Assembly (NCBI RefSeq): GCF_001984155.1
Contig: NZ_MTQO01000049.1
Span: 186,001 to 250,000, forward strand
Reading direction: 5' to 3'
Origin: Actinosynnema sp. ALI-1.44
Lineage (GTDB): Bacteria; Actinomycetota; Actinomycetes; Mycobacteriales; Pseudonocardiaceae
DNA: 64,000 nucleotides
Below are positions 1 through 8,377 of this stretch, piece after piece (position 1 is the first letter of the stretch; each line of letters starts with the position of its first letter). A model generated the notes under the pieces. The model had not been told where the DNA came from. It made no database searches and worked only from the letters and a program-made list of their open reading frames with translations. The position numbers were made by a program, and so were the translations under genes.

Positions 1-93
1 CCGGCCGGGTCGTGCTTGTCATAGCCGAGGTGGTCGGTCATCTCCCGTCCAACGCGGACTCCAGCAGCCGCTTGGTCAGCTGTTGCAACACAC
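1..93 (-). mobile_element. IS256-family transposase scrap
   Basis: The first ~93 bases align with bases ~30776-30868, the N-terminal half of the intact IS256 transposase in this window, on the same strand. There are several substitutions and a one-base deletion near base 46, so the frame is broken. Similarity stops abruptly at about base 93, two bases before the stop codon of the AraC gene. This is a degenerate remnant cut by the window edge, not an active element. Confidence 0.8.
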
Positions 94-94
94 G

Positions 95-976
95 TCAGTC
101 CCAACCGGGAACCGCGCCGTTGTGCCGGTAACTGCTCGGCGGCAGGCCGAACTCGCGGCGGAACGCGCGGCTGAAGTGAAACTGGTCGACGTAGCCGACG
201 GTGCCGGCGACCGCGGCGACGGACATTCCCGTGCCGGTCAGCAGCCGAGCCGCGCGGTGCAGGCGGCGGGAGCGCACCTCCTGCATGGGGCTGCGGCCGG
301 TGGCCCGCGCGTAGAGGTGACTGAAGCGCGACGGTGACAGCCCGGCGATGGCGGCAAGCGAGTTCAAGGTGTGCGGGGCCTCCGGTGTCTCGGCGATGAA
401 CTGCTGCACGCGGGCGATGCGCGGGTCAGGGCCCGGCGGTGCGGCGGGAGCACCGGTGAGGGCGGCCAGGCGCACGATTTCCTCGAGCGCGCACATGGCG
501 AGGGCCTGCTGCTCGGGACGGGCGGCGAAGGCCGGGAGGTGGACCGGCGACGACGGGATGTGATCACCGGTGAGCCGGGCGTAACGGCGGAGCCGGTCGA
601 AGGCGGCGTCGATGGCCTCCGCAGCGCCACTCGCCGCCGGTGTCAGATGGCGACTCGTTCCAAGCCAGTTTCCCTGTGGTGCTCGGAAATGTGCCCACAG
701 CAGCGACCATTCCCCGGCGTCGGGGGCGACTCCGTAGGTGTGCCGCACGCCGGGTTCGATCAGCACGAGCTGCCCCGCGCTGGTTGTCAGGGCCGTGTTC
801 CCGTGGTGCACGGCGCCGCGTCCCCGCGTTGTCCACATGAGCAGCCAGCTCGGCGAGCCGGTCGGCCGAATCGCCTCGACGCGCTTGGTGAAGGTGCTTT
901 CGCCGACGACGAGCAACCCGGCCGGAGGCGAGGGCGTCGCAGCAGGATCTGTCATCTCCCCGGCAGGTTCAGCCAT
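95..976 (-). CDS. AraC/XylS-family transcriptional regulator
   Basis: A 293-residue protein with an N-terminal cupin-like effector domain (roughly residues 10-140, with a typical VLIEPGVRHTYG segment) and a C-terminal double helix-turn-helix (roughly 185-290) ending in the AraC signature (FHFSRAFRREFGLPPSSYR). AraC proteins of this layout sense sugars or small metabolites and activate nearby genes. The start at 976 was chosen because GGAGG lies ten bases upstream; an open frame continues to 1102 but would run into the divergent gene. It is divergent from the PhyH gene at 1041, so it may control that gene or itself. The effector cannot be read from sequence. Confidence 0.9.
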   Translation of the reverse strand: MAEPAGEMTDPAATPSPPAGLLVVGESTFTKRVEAIRPTGSPSWLLMWTTRGRGAVHHGNTALTTSAGQLVLIEPGVRHTYGVAPDAGEWSLLWAHFRAPQGNWLGTSRHLTPAASGAAEAIDAAFDRLRRYARLTGDHIPSSPVHLPAFAARPEQQALAMCALEEIVRLAALTGAPAAPPGPDPRIARVQQFIAETPEAPHTLNSLAAIAGLSPSRFSHLYARATGRSPMQEVRSRRLHRAARLLTGTGMSVAAVAGTVGYVDQFHFSRAFRREFGLPPSSYRHNGAVPGWD

Positions 977-1040
977 GTCCGCGATGCCTCCGCCCTTTCT
1001 ACAGTTGGACCCGTCGAGACCCCCACGGTGGAGGCAGAAC
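977..1040. promoter_or_regulatory. Divergent AraC/PhyH promoter region
   Basis: This 64-base gap separates the starts of the AraC regulator (leftward) and the PhyH gene (rightward), so both promoters must lie in or very near it. A GGAGG ribosome-binding site sits seven bases before the PhyH ATG. No clear operator repeat was seen. Confidence 0.5.
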
Positions 1041-1952
1041 ATGAAGCAGTTGATCGATTCCAGTGACATCGCCGACGACGTCGCGGCGCTGCGGGAGCGC
1101 ATGTCCGAGGACGGCTACCTCTACTTCCCCCGCCTGCTGCCCAGCGACTACGTCACCGGTGTTCGCGCCGACATCGCGGCCGTGCTCCACGACAGCAGGT
1201 GGCTGGCCCCCGGCACCGAGCCGCACGAGCTGCGGGCGTCCGACCGGGCGGTCGAGGAGGGCAAGTCCACCTTCTTCGGCATGTACTCCGCCGTGCAGGC
1301 GACGCAGTCCTTCCACGAGCTCAGCGAACGCCAGGAGCTGCGCGGCCTGGCTCAGCGGCTGCTCGGCGAGGAGGTCTTCTGCCACCCGATGCACATCGCC
1401 CGCGTCACGGCGCCGACGCCGCGGGCCACACCCACGCCCGCTCACCAGGACTACCGCCTCATCCAGGGCGCGGTCGACACCCTGACCATGTGGATCCCCC
1501 TCGCCGACTGTCCCTCCGACGCCGGCGGGCTCGAGGTCCTCGCCGGGTCGCACAAGCTCGGCGTGCTCGGTGTGTCCCGGGCGGAGGGCCCCGGTGGGGT
1601 CACCGCGCAGGTGGCGGGCAGCGGCGTGGACGACTGGCGCAGCACCCACTTCGGCCAGGGGGACGTGCTCATGTTCACCAGCCTTACCGTGCACGGGGCC
1701 CGCCCCAACCTCAGCGACCGGCTGCGGTTGTCGGCGGACATCCGGTGGCAAGCGAGGTCGGAACCGGCCGCCTTCATCGACGGCTACGAGCCGTTCCGGC
1801 CGCACTTCCACCCGGACGTGCCCGACTGGCCCACCCTGACCCGGGGCTGGACTTCGACGACCAGCATCGAGATCCCGGAGGGACTGACCTATGTCCGCAA
1901 GTTCGACTCGATGAGCGAACACGTGCCAACCCCTCCGTCCCGGTTCAGGTGA
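1041..1952 (+). CDS. Phytanoyl-CoA dioxygenase (PhyH) family protein
   Basis: A 303-residue Fe(II)/2-oxoglutarate-dependent oxygenase. The metal triad is visible as the HQD pair (His135, Asp137) and the distal His218 in TVHGARPN; the arginine a few residues later (RLRLSADIR) would bind 2-oxoglutarate. PhyH enzymes hydroxylate small molecules, lipids or natural-product intermediates; the substrate here is unknown. The ATG at 1041 has a GGAGG seven bases upstream. It is divergent from an AraC regulator and ends 10 bases before the convergent nucleotidase stop. Neighbouring glycan genes make a role in carbohydrate or osmolyte metabolism possible, but that is inference. Confidence 0.9.
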   Translation: MKQLIDSSDIADDVAALRERMSEDGYLYFPRLLPSDYVTGVRADIAAVLHDSRWLAPGTEPHELRASDRAVEEGKSTFFGMYSAVQATQSFHELSERQELRGLAQRLLGEEVFCHPMHIARVTAPTPRATPTPAHQDYRLIQGAVDTLTMWIPLADCPSDAGGLEVLAGSHKLGVLGVSRAEGPGGVTAQVAGSGVDDWRSTHFGQGDVLMFTSLTVHGARPNLSDRLRLSADIRWQARSEPAAFIDGYEPFRPHFHPDVPDWPTLTRGWTSTTSIEIPEGLTYVRKFDSMSEHVPTPPSRFR

Positions 1953-1962
1953 GCGAGCGCGG

Positions 1963-3750
1963 TCAGTTTCCAGGCGCGGGCCGGACCCGGTCGAGCTTCG
2001 GCGGCCGGACCGGCGACCTCGCCTCCATATACTTCCAGAGCGCGTCCGCACCGGAGTAGATGCTCCGATCCTGGTTCCTGGCCTCGAACAGCGCCGTGAA
2101 CCCGGGTGTGGCGTTGCGGGCGAAGAAGTTGTTGGCCAGAGTCGCGATCCGGTACTCGCGGTCGGCCTTCACCGGCTTGCCGTCGATCCGGATCTTCTTG
2201 ATGTCGACGTGCTGCCCGAGCGGGGCGTCGGGGTCGTAGGTGTAGGAAACGTTGCCGGAGACGGCCATGTGCCGATACGTCACGACACCGTCGGTCCCCC
2301 GCTGCCATTGGCTCTCGATCAGCTCGTCGAGTTTCTTGCCGGTCACCGTCCCGCGCACGACGGCCGGGCCGATGCCGTTCTCGTAGACCGTGCCGAAGAC
2401 CAGCTCGGAGAACAGCACTCGTCCCGGTGCGTCTGCGGGATTGGCTGGGTTGGGGGCGAAAGGTATGTCGCGCAACAAGATTCCCGGCATCGCGACCGCG
2501 AGGTCGGCCTGTCCGTCCTTGTTGGCGGCCCAGAGGAACGCATCGGCGGTGACGTTGCCGAGCGTGGACTCCTCGTCGGTGCCGGAGGTGCGGGTGAGAT
2601 CGCCGGTGACCGTGGCGACCTGCTGGTTGCCCCGCGCGGGGAGCCGGTCCTTCCAGTACTTCGCCATCCGCTGCACCTCGGGGTCCGGTGCGACATCGCG
2701 GGTGTTGGCGTGGCTGACCGACTTCGTCCGGTCTCGGCGGACATCGCCGGTCGCCGGGTCCAGTTCCAGGGTGATCTCGTTGATCAGCCTGCCGTGGTTC
2801 GCCGCGTCCACCACCGGGCGGGGATTACCGGCCGGGTCGGGCAGCATGCAGTTCACCAGCGCGTGCCAGTGCCCACCGACGATGGCGTCCACCGCCGGGC
2901 TGATCTGCTTGTTCATGTCGGCGAGCGGGCCGAACGGTGCGGTGCAGTCGTTGTAGCCCGCACCGTTCGCTTGCGAGAACCCTTCGTGCACCACGGCGAC
3001 GATGGCCTGGACGCCCTGCCCGCGCAGCTCCTCGGCGTAGCGGTTGATCGTCTCCACCTCGGGCAGGAACTTCAGTTCGCTCGGCCAGTAGGAGAGCTGT
3101 TCCTGCGGCGTGTGGGTGGTCGTGGCGTGGATGAATCCCACCGGGAGCGTGCCGCCGCGACCGTCGTCGACCTGCCGCACGTGGTACGGCTTGACCAGCG
3201 GCCGACCGGTGGCCTCGTTGACCACGTTCGCGGAGTAGTAGTCGAAGTTCGCGCCCTGGAAGCGTTTCCCGGTCGAGTCGGTGAAGCAGAGGTCGTGGTC
3301 GGGGCGCCCCTGGCAGGTGCCCTCCATCATGTGCTTGAGGTAGGCCGGTTTCCGGTCGATCTCGTGGTTGCCCACAGTGGAGAACTCGACGCCGATCATG
3401 TTCATGTACTCGATCGTCGGCTCGTTCCAGAACCACGCGGTCTCCGACGGCCAGCCGGAGAAGTCGTCGCCCGCGGAGAACAGCACGGAGTTCTTCGGTG
3501 CGCGCAGCCGGTTGAGGTGCGAGGCGAGATATGCCCCGCCACCCACGGTTTTCGCGGGCTCACCGGTACGCGAGCCGGGCACGGTCGTGGTGTACTCGCC
3601 GAAGTAGCCGTGCAGGTCGGTGATCGACAGCAACTGCACGGGCACCCCGGGCGCGGGCTCGGCCGTGGCAGCCGGTGGTGCCAGTGAGACGGCCAGCAAC
3701 GCGGCGGTGGCGATCGCCGCCCCGCGCCACCTCCTGGGTAATGCGGACAT
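1963..3750 (-). CDS. Secreted 5'-nucleotidase-like metallophosphatase
   Basis: A 595-residue exported bifunctional metallophosphatase/5'-nucleotidase (UshA/NadN type). An N-terminal signal peptide ends near an ATA motif at ~30. The calcineurin-like metallophosphatase domain shows ITDLHGYFGEY, VGNHEID and IVGGHWHAL metal-ligand motifs. The C-terminal 5_nucleotid_C domain covers roughly residues 380-570, including YRIATLANNFFA. Such enzymes strip phosphate from extracellular nucleotides or sugar nucleotides. The start at 3750 lies 11 bases after the stop of the ABC binding-protein gene, so it is probably the last gene of the leftward glycan operon. A longer open frame to 4473 exists only by read-through of the overlapping gene. 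Confidence 0.9.
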   Translation of the reverse strand: MSALPRRWRGAAIATAALLAVSLAPPAATAEPAPGVPVQLLSITDLHGYFGEYTTTVPGSRTGEPAKTVGGGAYLASHLNRLRAPKNSVLFSAGDDFSGWPSETAWFWNEPTIEYMNMIGVEFSTVGNHEIDRKPAYLKHMMEGTCQGRPDHDLCFTDSTGKRFQGANFDYYSANVVNEATGRPLVKPYHVRQVDDGRGGTLPVGFIHATTTHTPQEQLSYWPSELKFLPEVETINRYAEELRGQGVQAIVAVVHEGFSQANGAGYNDCTAPFGPLADMNKQISPAVDAIVGGHWHALVNCMLPDPAGNPRPVVDAANHGRLINEITLELDPATGDVRRDRTKSVSHANTRDVAPDPEVQRMAKYWKDRLPARGNQQVATVTGDLTRTSGTDEESTLGNVTADAFLWAANKDGQADLAVAMPGILLRDIPFAPNPANPADAPGRVLFSELVFGTVYENGIGPAVVRGTVTGKKLDELIESQWQRGTDGVVTYRHMAVSGNVSYTYDPDAPLGQHVDIKKIRIDGKPVKADREYRIATLANNFFARNATPGFTALFEARNQDRSIYSGADALWKYMEARSPVRPPKLDRVRPAPGN

Positions 3751-3761
3751 GGCCAACCTCC

Positions 3762-5102
3762 TTACTTCTCGGGGTTGAGCAGGGCGTTGCCCTGTTTGAC
3801 GGCCGCGCTGGCGGCGTCGGCGACCTTGACCGATCCGAGGTACATGTCGTTGAAGATCTGGTTGATCTTGGGTTCCGCCGCGGCGAAGCCGGACACGATC
3901 GGGAAGTTCACCGTCTTGCCGCGCGCCTCGTCCAGGAACGGCTGGGTGTCGATGCCCTTGGCCTTCCAGTGCTCGACGTAGCGCGGGGCGAGGTCGTTGA
4001 TGGCCGGGAAGACGTAGCCGCCCTCGGCCATGATCGCCTGCGCCTGCGGGGTGGCCAGGAACGACACGAGCTGCTTGGCCTGGTCGGGGCGCTTGGTGCG
4101 GGAGTAGACCGCCTCGCCGAGACCGTTGATGATCACGACGCGGCCTGCCTTGCCCGCGGGCAGCGATGCGGTGCCGATCGGGAAGGTCGAGCTGGGGGCG
4201 ACGAAGGGCAGCAGCGCGTTGTTGGCCGGGAAGACCGCGACCTCGCCGCGCTGGAACATCTCGGTCGCACGGCCCGCGGGCGGGTTGGTCTGCTCGGCGG
4301 GTGGGGACACGTGCCACTTCTTGATCAGGTCGACGCCCCACTGCAACGCCTCGACCGAAGCGGGCTCGTTGAAGTTGAACGTGCCGTAGGGCTTGGTGAT
4401 CGTCGTGCCGCCGTTGCTCGGGATCCAGTTCAGCCACTGGGTGCCCGAGTGGTTCCACGAGGCGAAGCCCCACCGCTTGACCTTGGCCGGGTCGAATCCC
4501 GGTTCATCGGGATGCTTGCCGTTCACGTCGACGGTCAGCTTCCGCATCAGCGGCAGGAACGTCCCGGATCCGTCGGGCGCCCAGGTCAGCGGTTCGGTGG
4601 GCATCTCGACCCCGGCCTCGGCGAAGACCTGCTTGTTGTAGAGCATCCCCGGCACGCCCCAGTCCTTGGGGACGGCGTACATCTTTTCCTTGTAGGTGAA
4701 GGAATCCACGACGTTGGAGTGGTACTTGTCCTTGGTCAGGCCGGACTGCTCCACGGCGGCGGAGACGTCCATCAACGCGCCCTTGGTCGCCAGTTCGGGG
4801 AAGTTCGCTGGCGTCATCCAGAACACGTCGGGCGCGGTGCCGGAGACCATCTCGGTGACGAGCTTGGTCCAGTACTGGTCGTAGGGCTGAAGCTCGATCT
4901 TGACGTCGATGTCGGGGTGCTTGGCCTTGAACGCCTCGAAGACCTTCTCGTACCCCTTCTGCTGCTGCTCGTCCCAGATTCGGTACGTCAGTGTCGTCTT
5001 GCCGTTGCTGTCGCCGCTGCCGCCGCAGGCGGCGACCAGTCCGACCAGCGCGCCGACTGTCAGGGCGCTGAGCATCTTCCGTCGGAAAGTCGAGAGCTGC
5101 AT
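3762..5102 (-). CDS. ABC sugar transporter, substrate-binding lipoprotein
   Basis: A 446-residue extracellular solute-binding protein of family 1. The signal peptide ends in a lipobox (LVGLVAACGG), so the mature protein is anchored through Cys at about residue 26. The body has the usual family-1 features: an early YRIWDEQQQKGYEKVFEAF segment, a PDVFWMTPANF hinge region and a C-terminal EGGYVFPAINDLAP segment. It would capture an oligosaccharide and deliver it to the two permeases encoded just downstream (5120-6919 in operon order upstream). The ATG at 5102 follows the permease stop by 17 bases. No ATPase gene is nearby, so a shared MsiK-like ATPase is likely (inference). Confidence 0.92.
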   Translation of the reverse strand: MQLSTFRRKMLSALTVGALVGLVAACGGSGDSNGKTTLTYRIWDEQQQKGYEKVFEAFKAKHPDIDVKIELQPYDQYWTKLVTEMVSGTAPDVFWMTPANFPELATKGALMDVSAAVEQSGLTKDKYHSNVVDSFTYKEKMYAVPKDWGVPGMLYNKQVFAEAGVEMPTEPLTWAPDGSGTFLPLMRKLTVDVNGKHPDEPGFDPAKVKRWGFASWNHSGTQWLNWIPSNGGTTITKPYGTFNFNEPASVEALQWGVDLIKKWHVSPPAEQTNPPAGRATEMFQRGEVAVFPANNALLPFVAPSSTFPIGTASLPAGKAGRVVIINGLGEAVYSRTKRPDQAKQLVSFLATPQAQAIMAEGGYVFPAINDLAPRYVEHWKAKGIDTQPFLDEARGKTVNFPIVSGFAAAEPKINQIFNDMYLGSVKVADAASAAVKQGNALLNPEK

Positions 5103-5119
5103 GGGGACACTCCTTCGTG

Positions 5120-5956
5120 TCACTTGAGTCCGGTCAGGGCGACCGACCGGACGATGTAGCGCTGGAAGAAGACGAAGACGAGCAGCATCGGCAGCAGCGT
5201 GAGCAGGCTGCCTGCCATCATCCGGGTGTAGTCGATGCCGATCTCCGAGCGCAGGGCGGCGATCGCGACGGTGATCACGCGGGTGTCCGCGCTGCTGGTG
5301 ATGATCAGCGGCCACAGGAAGTTGTTCCAGGAGGAGATCACCGTGACGATCGCCAGTGTGGCCAGGATCGGCCTGCTCAGCGGCAGGATGATCCGCCACA
5401 GGATGGTCAGGTGCCCCGCACCGTCCACCCGTGCGGCCTCCTCGATCTCGCGCGGGATGCTGCGGAAGAACTGGCGCATCAGGAAGATCCCGTACGGCGT
5501 GCCGAAGACGTACGGCGCGACGAGCCCGTACCAGCTGTTGACCAGGTCCAGTTCACGCATGATCAGGAACAGCGGGATCAGGGTCACCACGTTGGGCACC
5601 ATCAGGGTGGCCAGGTACAGCCAGAACAGCGCGTTGCGGCCCCGGAAGTCCAAGCGCGCGAACGCGTACGCCGCCAACGTGGTGAAGATCAGCTGTCCCA
5701 CGGTGAGGACGGTGACGAAGATGAAGGTGTTGAGGATGGACTGCGCGAAGTCCGAGCCCAGCAGCGCGCCGAGGTTCTCCAGCGTCGGCGCGGCCGGCGG
5801 CGCCCACGGCGCCGCCTCGAAGAGCTCACCGCGCGGTTTCAACGCGGTCGAGACGATCAGCCAGTACGGGAAGACCGACATGGCCGCCCCGATGATCAGC
5901 GTCGCGTAGAGGGCGGCGCGGCGGGAGGGCCGCCGTCGCCGGGTGGTCGTGGTCAC
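5120..5956 (-). CDS. ABC sugar permease (MalG type)
   Basis: A 278-residue inner-membrane permease of the carbohydrate uptake CUT1 class with six predicted membrane segments. The EAA loop that docks the ATPase is visible (EIEEAARVDGAGHLTILWRI). A short basic N-terminus precedes the first segment (ALYATLIIGAAMSVFPYWLI). It pairs with the MalF-type permease encoded 12 bases upstream in the operon and with the lipoprotein receptor encoded after it. Confidence 0.93.
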   Translation of the reverse strand: MTTTTRRRRPSRRAALYATLIIGAAMSVFPYWLIVSTALKPRGELFEAAPWAPPAAPTLENLGALLGSDFAQSILNTFIFVTVLTVGQLIFTTLAAYAFARLDFRGRNALFWLYLATLMVPNVVTLIPLFLIMRELDLVNSWYGLVAPYVFGTPYGIFLMRQFFRSIPREIEEAARVDGAGHLTILWRIILPLSRPILATLAIVTVISSWNNFLWPLIITSSADTRVITVAIAALRSEIGIDYTRMMAGSLLTLLPMLLVFVFFQRYIVRSVALTGLK

Positions 5957-5968
5957 GGTCGGCTCCTC

Positions 5969-6919
5969 TCAGGTCAGGTCGTAGGTCGTGGTGCGGTTGA
6001 AGTACCGGACCTGCGCCATGGTGACCGCGAGGATGATCAGGAACAGCACCATCGCGATGGCGGAGGCGTAACCGAACTCGAACTGCCGGAACGCGGTCTG
6101 GTAGATCGTGTAGTTGATGACCTCGGTGCTGTTGCCGGGCCCGCCGTTGGTCATCACGAAAACGGTGTCGAAGACCTGGAACGAGCCGATCACGTTGGTG
6201 ACGAGGACAAAGAACAGCGTCGGGCGCAACAGCGGCAGTGTGATCGCGAAGAACTGCCGGACCGGCGACGCCCCGTCCAGCGAGGCTGCCTCGTAGAAGT
6301 CCTTCGGGATGGACTGCAACCCGGCGAGGAAGAACAGCATGTTGTAGCCCGCGAACTGCCACACCTGCGTGGCCGCCACCGCGGGCAGTGCGAGGCTGGG
6401 CGAGGACAACCAGCTCGGCCCGTCGATCCCGAAGACGTCCAAGAATGAGTTGACCGCACCGTTGGCCGGGTCGAAGATCCAGCCCCACACCAGGCCCATC
6501 ACCACCGGCGTCGCCATCCATGGCAGGACGAACATCGCGCGGAAGATCTTCACGCCGCGCACTCGCTGGTTGAGCAGCAGCGCGAGCAACAGGGCCAGCA
6601 CCGTCTGCACCGGGATGGTCAGGACCACGTAGGCGACGGTCACCAGCAGCGAGTGGCCGATCCCGCCGTCGGCGAAGAGCCGCTCGTAGTTGGCCAGCCC
6701 GACGAACTCCGGCGCGGCCAGCAGCTTCCAGTCGAACAGGCTCAGCCCGGCGACGATCAGTACCGGCAGCAACAGGAACGTGACGACGCCGAACAGGCTC
6801 GGGGCCACAAAGGCGTATGCCGTCAGGGTTTCCCACGCCCGCCGCCGACGTCCCCGTGGCGGCACCGGCCGGGTCGAGACCGGTGGCGGCGAGGTCGGCA
6901 CCGTGAGGACCTGAGCCAT
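5969..6919 (-). CDS. ABC sugar permease (MalF type)
   Basis: A 316-residue CUT1 permease. A basic N-terminus (PPRGRRRRAWE) is followed by a first membrane segment near residue 30 (TAYAFVAPSLFGVVTFLLLP) and five further segments. The EAA motif is present (FYEAASLDGASPVRQFFAI). It forms the heterodimeric channel with the MalG-type permease downstream. It starts 22 bases after the GH36 gene in the same leftward operon, which ties the imported sugar to that glycosidase. Confidence 0.93.
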   Translation of the reverse strand: MAQVLTVPTSPPPVSTRPVPPRGRRRRAWETLTAYAFVAPSLFGVVTFLLLPVLIVAGLSLFDWKLLAAPEFVGLANYERLFADGGIGHSLLVTVAYVVLTIPVQTVLALLLALLLNQRVRGVKIFRAMFVLPWMATPVVMGLVWGWIFDPANGAVNSFLDVFGIDGPSWLSSPSLALPAVAATQVWQFAGYNMLFFLAGLQSIPKDFYEAASLDGASPVRQFFAITLPLLRPTLFFVLVTNVIGSFQVFDTVFVMTNGGPGNSTEVINYTIYQTAFRQFEFGYASAIAMVLFLIILAVTMAQVRYFNRTTTYDLT

Positions 6920-6941
6920 GGCGGACTCCCTTCCGGAGAGA

Positions 6942-8288
6942 TCAGGCAGGACCGGTTGATGGCGTGAGCAGCTCGCGGGTGCGCGTTACTCCCCATTCGT
7001 CGAGGTCGGCGAGGCGATCGCTCGAACACCTCCACCCACCGCTGGAGGCCACGTGATCCGCCCAGCCGGCGCGGTCTTCCACGCGCGGAGACACCAGCAG
7101 GCAGTCGGGATCGTTGACCCACAACCGGCCGTGCATGAACTCCCGCGCGGCCCCGGCCAGCCGCGCGCCGAGCTGCGAGGGCTGACTGACGTCCCCGGAC
7201 TTCGGTTCGACGGTGACCGCGGTGTCCGGGCTGACCCGCATGGCGTCGACGAGTCCCACACTGGGCAGCATCGGTGCGCCGCAACCGAGAACGGTCGAGT
7301 CCGGCCCGACCGCCTCGCGGATGATCCGCATTCCCGCCACGTAGGCGTCGTGCCCCGACACGTCGGCGTGCCGCTGGCCGGGGTGCGCTCCGGCGTAGAT
7401 GTAGTCGATCTTGAAGAACGAAAACCCGGTCGCCACGAGGGATCTGAACAGACCGCCGAGATGCTCCGCCGCCCCAGGATGCGTCACGTCGAGCACCGCG
7501 ATGTCCCGGTCCCACTCGCGCATCGCGGGCGTGCCCCGCACCAGCCAGTCCGGATGCTCGGTCGCCACCCGGCTGTCGGCGGCGACGAAGAACGGAGTCA
7601 GCCAGATGCCCGCGCGCCGCCCCGTGTCGGCGGCGCGCTTCGCCACTCCTTCCAGGGATCCGAAGCCCGGCCGGATGTCGAGCCAGTCCCCGATCGCGCT
7701 CTGGTAGCCGTCGTCGAGCTGGATGATCTCCAGCGGTAGCTCCAGTCGTTCGGCGTGCACCAGGGTGTCGGCGATGTCCTGCTCGGTGACCTTGTTCCAG
7801 TGCCCGTACCAGCTGCTCCATCCCGGACCGAGCGGGCGGACCGCCGTCACGCCACCGTCGGCCGCCACCTCCTCGGCCCAGGCGACGAGCGCGCGCGGGA
7901 GGTCGGCGTGCTCGGTCTCCCGGACAGCGCCCTGGCTGGAGACGACGAGCCGGTCCCCGAGCGCCTGCACGCGGATGGAGGGGACTTCGGCGCAGTGGTC
8001 CACTGCGGACCAGGACCGCACCGGGCCGCCGTCGCCCGGGTCGATCACGATGAGTCCCTCGCCCTGGAAGCCGGACTCCGGCATCGGCCGGTCGAAGCGG
8101 AAGCAGCTCGCCGCGATCTGCGCCGAGGACGGCCGGGGCGAGGTCGCGTCACCCCGGTAGGTGCCGGTGGGACTCCAGGACTGCCAGCCCTGCTCGAAGA
8201 CGCGCGCCCGAGCCGGCACGCAGGCAACCTCGGCGATCGGAAGGTACACGGTGTCCCTTCGTGGTGATTCTCGTTCGTTTTTGTGCAT
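6942..8288 (-). CDS. GH36 alpha-galactosidase-like glycosidase
   Basis: A 448-residue clan-D glycoside hydrolase. The nucleophile is Asp295 in FFKIDYIYAG and the acid/base is Asp355 in MRVSPDTAV, both at the expected places. An N-terminal beta-sandwich precedes the barrel, which begins with GWSSWYGHWNKV. There is no signal peptide, so it acts on imported oligosaccharides in the cytoplasm. The family includes alpha-galactosidases and alpha-N-acetylgalactosaminidases; specificity cannot be fixed. The ATG at 8288 has GAGGGG five bases upstream; a GTG at 8249 with AAGGGA four bases upstream is an alternative start. It is the first gene of the transport operon and is divergent from the GH20 gene. 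Confidence 0.87.
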   Translation of the reverse strand: MHKNERESPRRDTVYLPIAEVACVPARARVFEQGWQSWSPTGTYRGDATSPRPSSAQIAASCFRFDRPMPESGFQGEGLIVIDPGDGGPVRSWSAVDHCAEVPSIRVQALGDRLVVSSQGAVRETEHADLPRALVAWAEEVAADGGVTAVRPLGPGWSSWYGHWNKVTEQDIADTLVHAERLELPLEIIQLDDGYQSAIGDWLDIRPGFGSLEGVAKRAADTGRRAGIWLTPFFVAADSRVATEHPDWLVRGTPAMREWDRDIAVLDVTHPGAAEHLGGLFRSLVATGFSFFKIDYIYAGAHPGQRHADVSGHDAYVAGMRIIREAVGPDSTVLGCGAPMLPSVGLVDAMRVSPDTAVTVEPKSGDVSQPSQLGARLAGAAREFMHGRLWVNDPDCLLVSPRVEDRAGWADHVASSGGWRCSSDRLADLDEWGVTRTRELLTPSTGPA

Positions 8289-8377
8289 ACTAACCCCTCA
8301 ATGAGCAATATGATGCGCACTCTAGCCAGAGAATGAACATAAAAAAACATGTCCACGCATACCGGGAGGCAGCGATC
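8289..8377. promoter_or_regulatory. Divergent GH36-operon/GH20 promoter region
   Basis: This 89-base intergenic region is noticeably richer in A+T than its surroundings, including a run of seven A residues near 8341. It must carry the promoters of both the leftward transport operon and the rightward GH20 gene. GGGAGG lies eight bases before the GH20 ATG. It is a natural target for one of the two AraC regulators in the locus (inference). Confidence 0.5.

Noticed and set aside
3750-4473. Longer frame joined to the 5'-nucleotidase gene
   Set aside because: The extension runs through the binding-protein gene; the signal peptide and family similarity begin at 3750.
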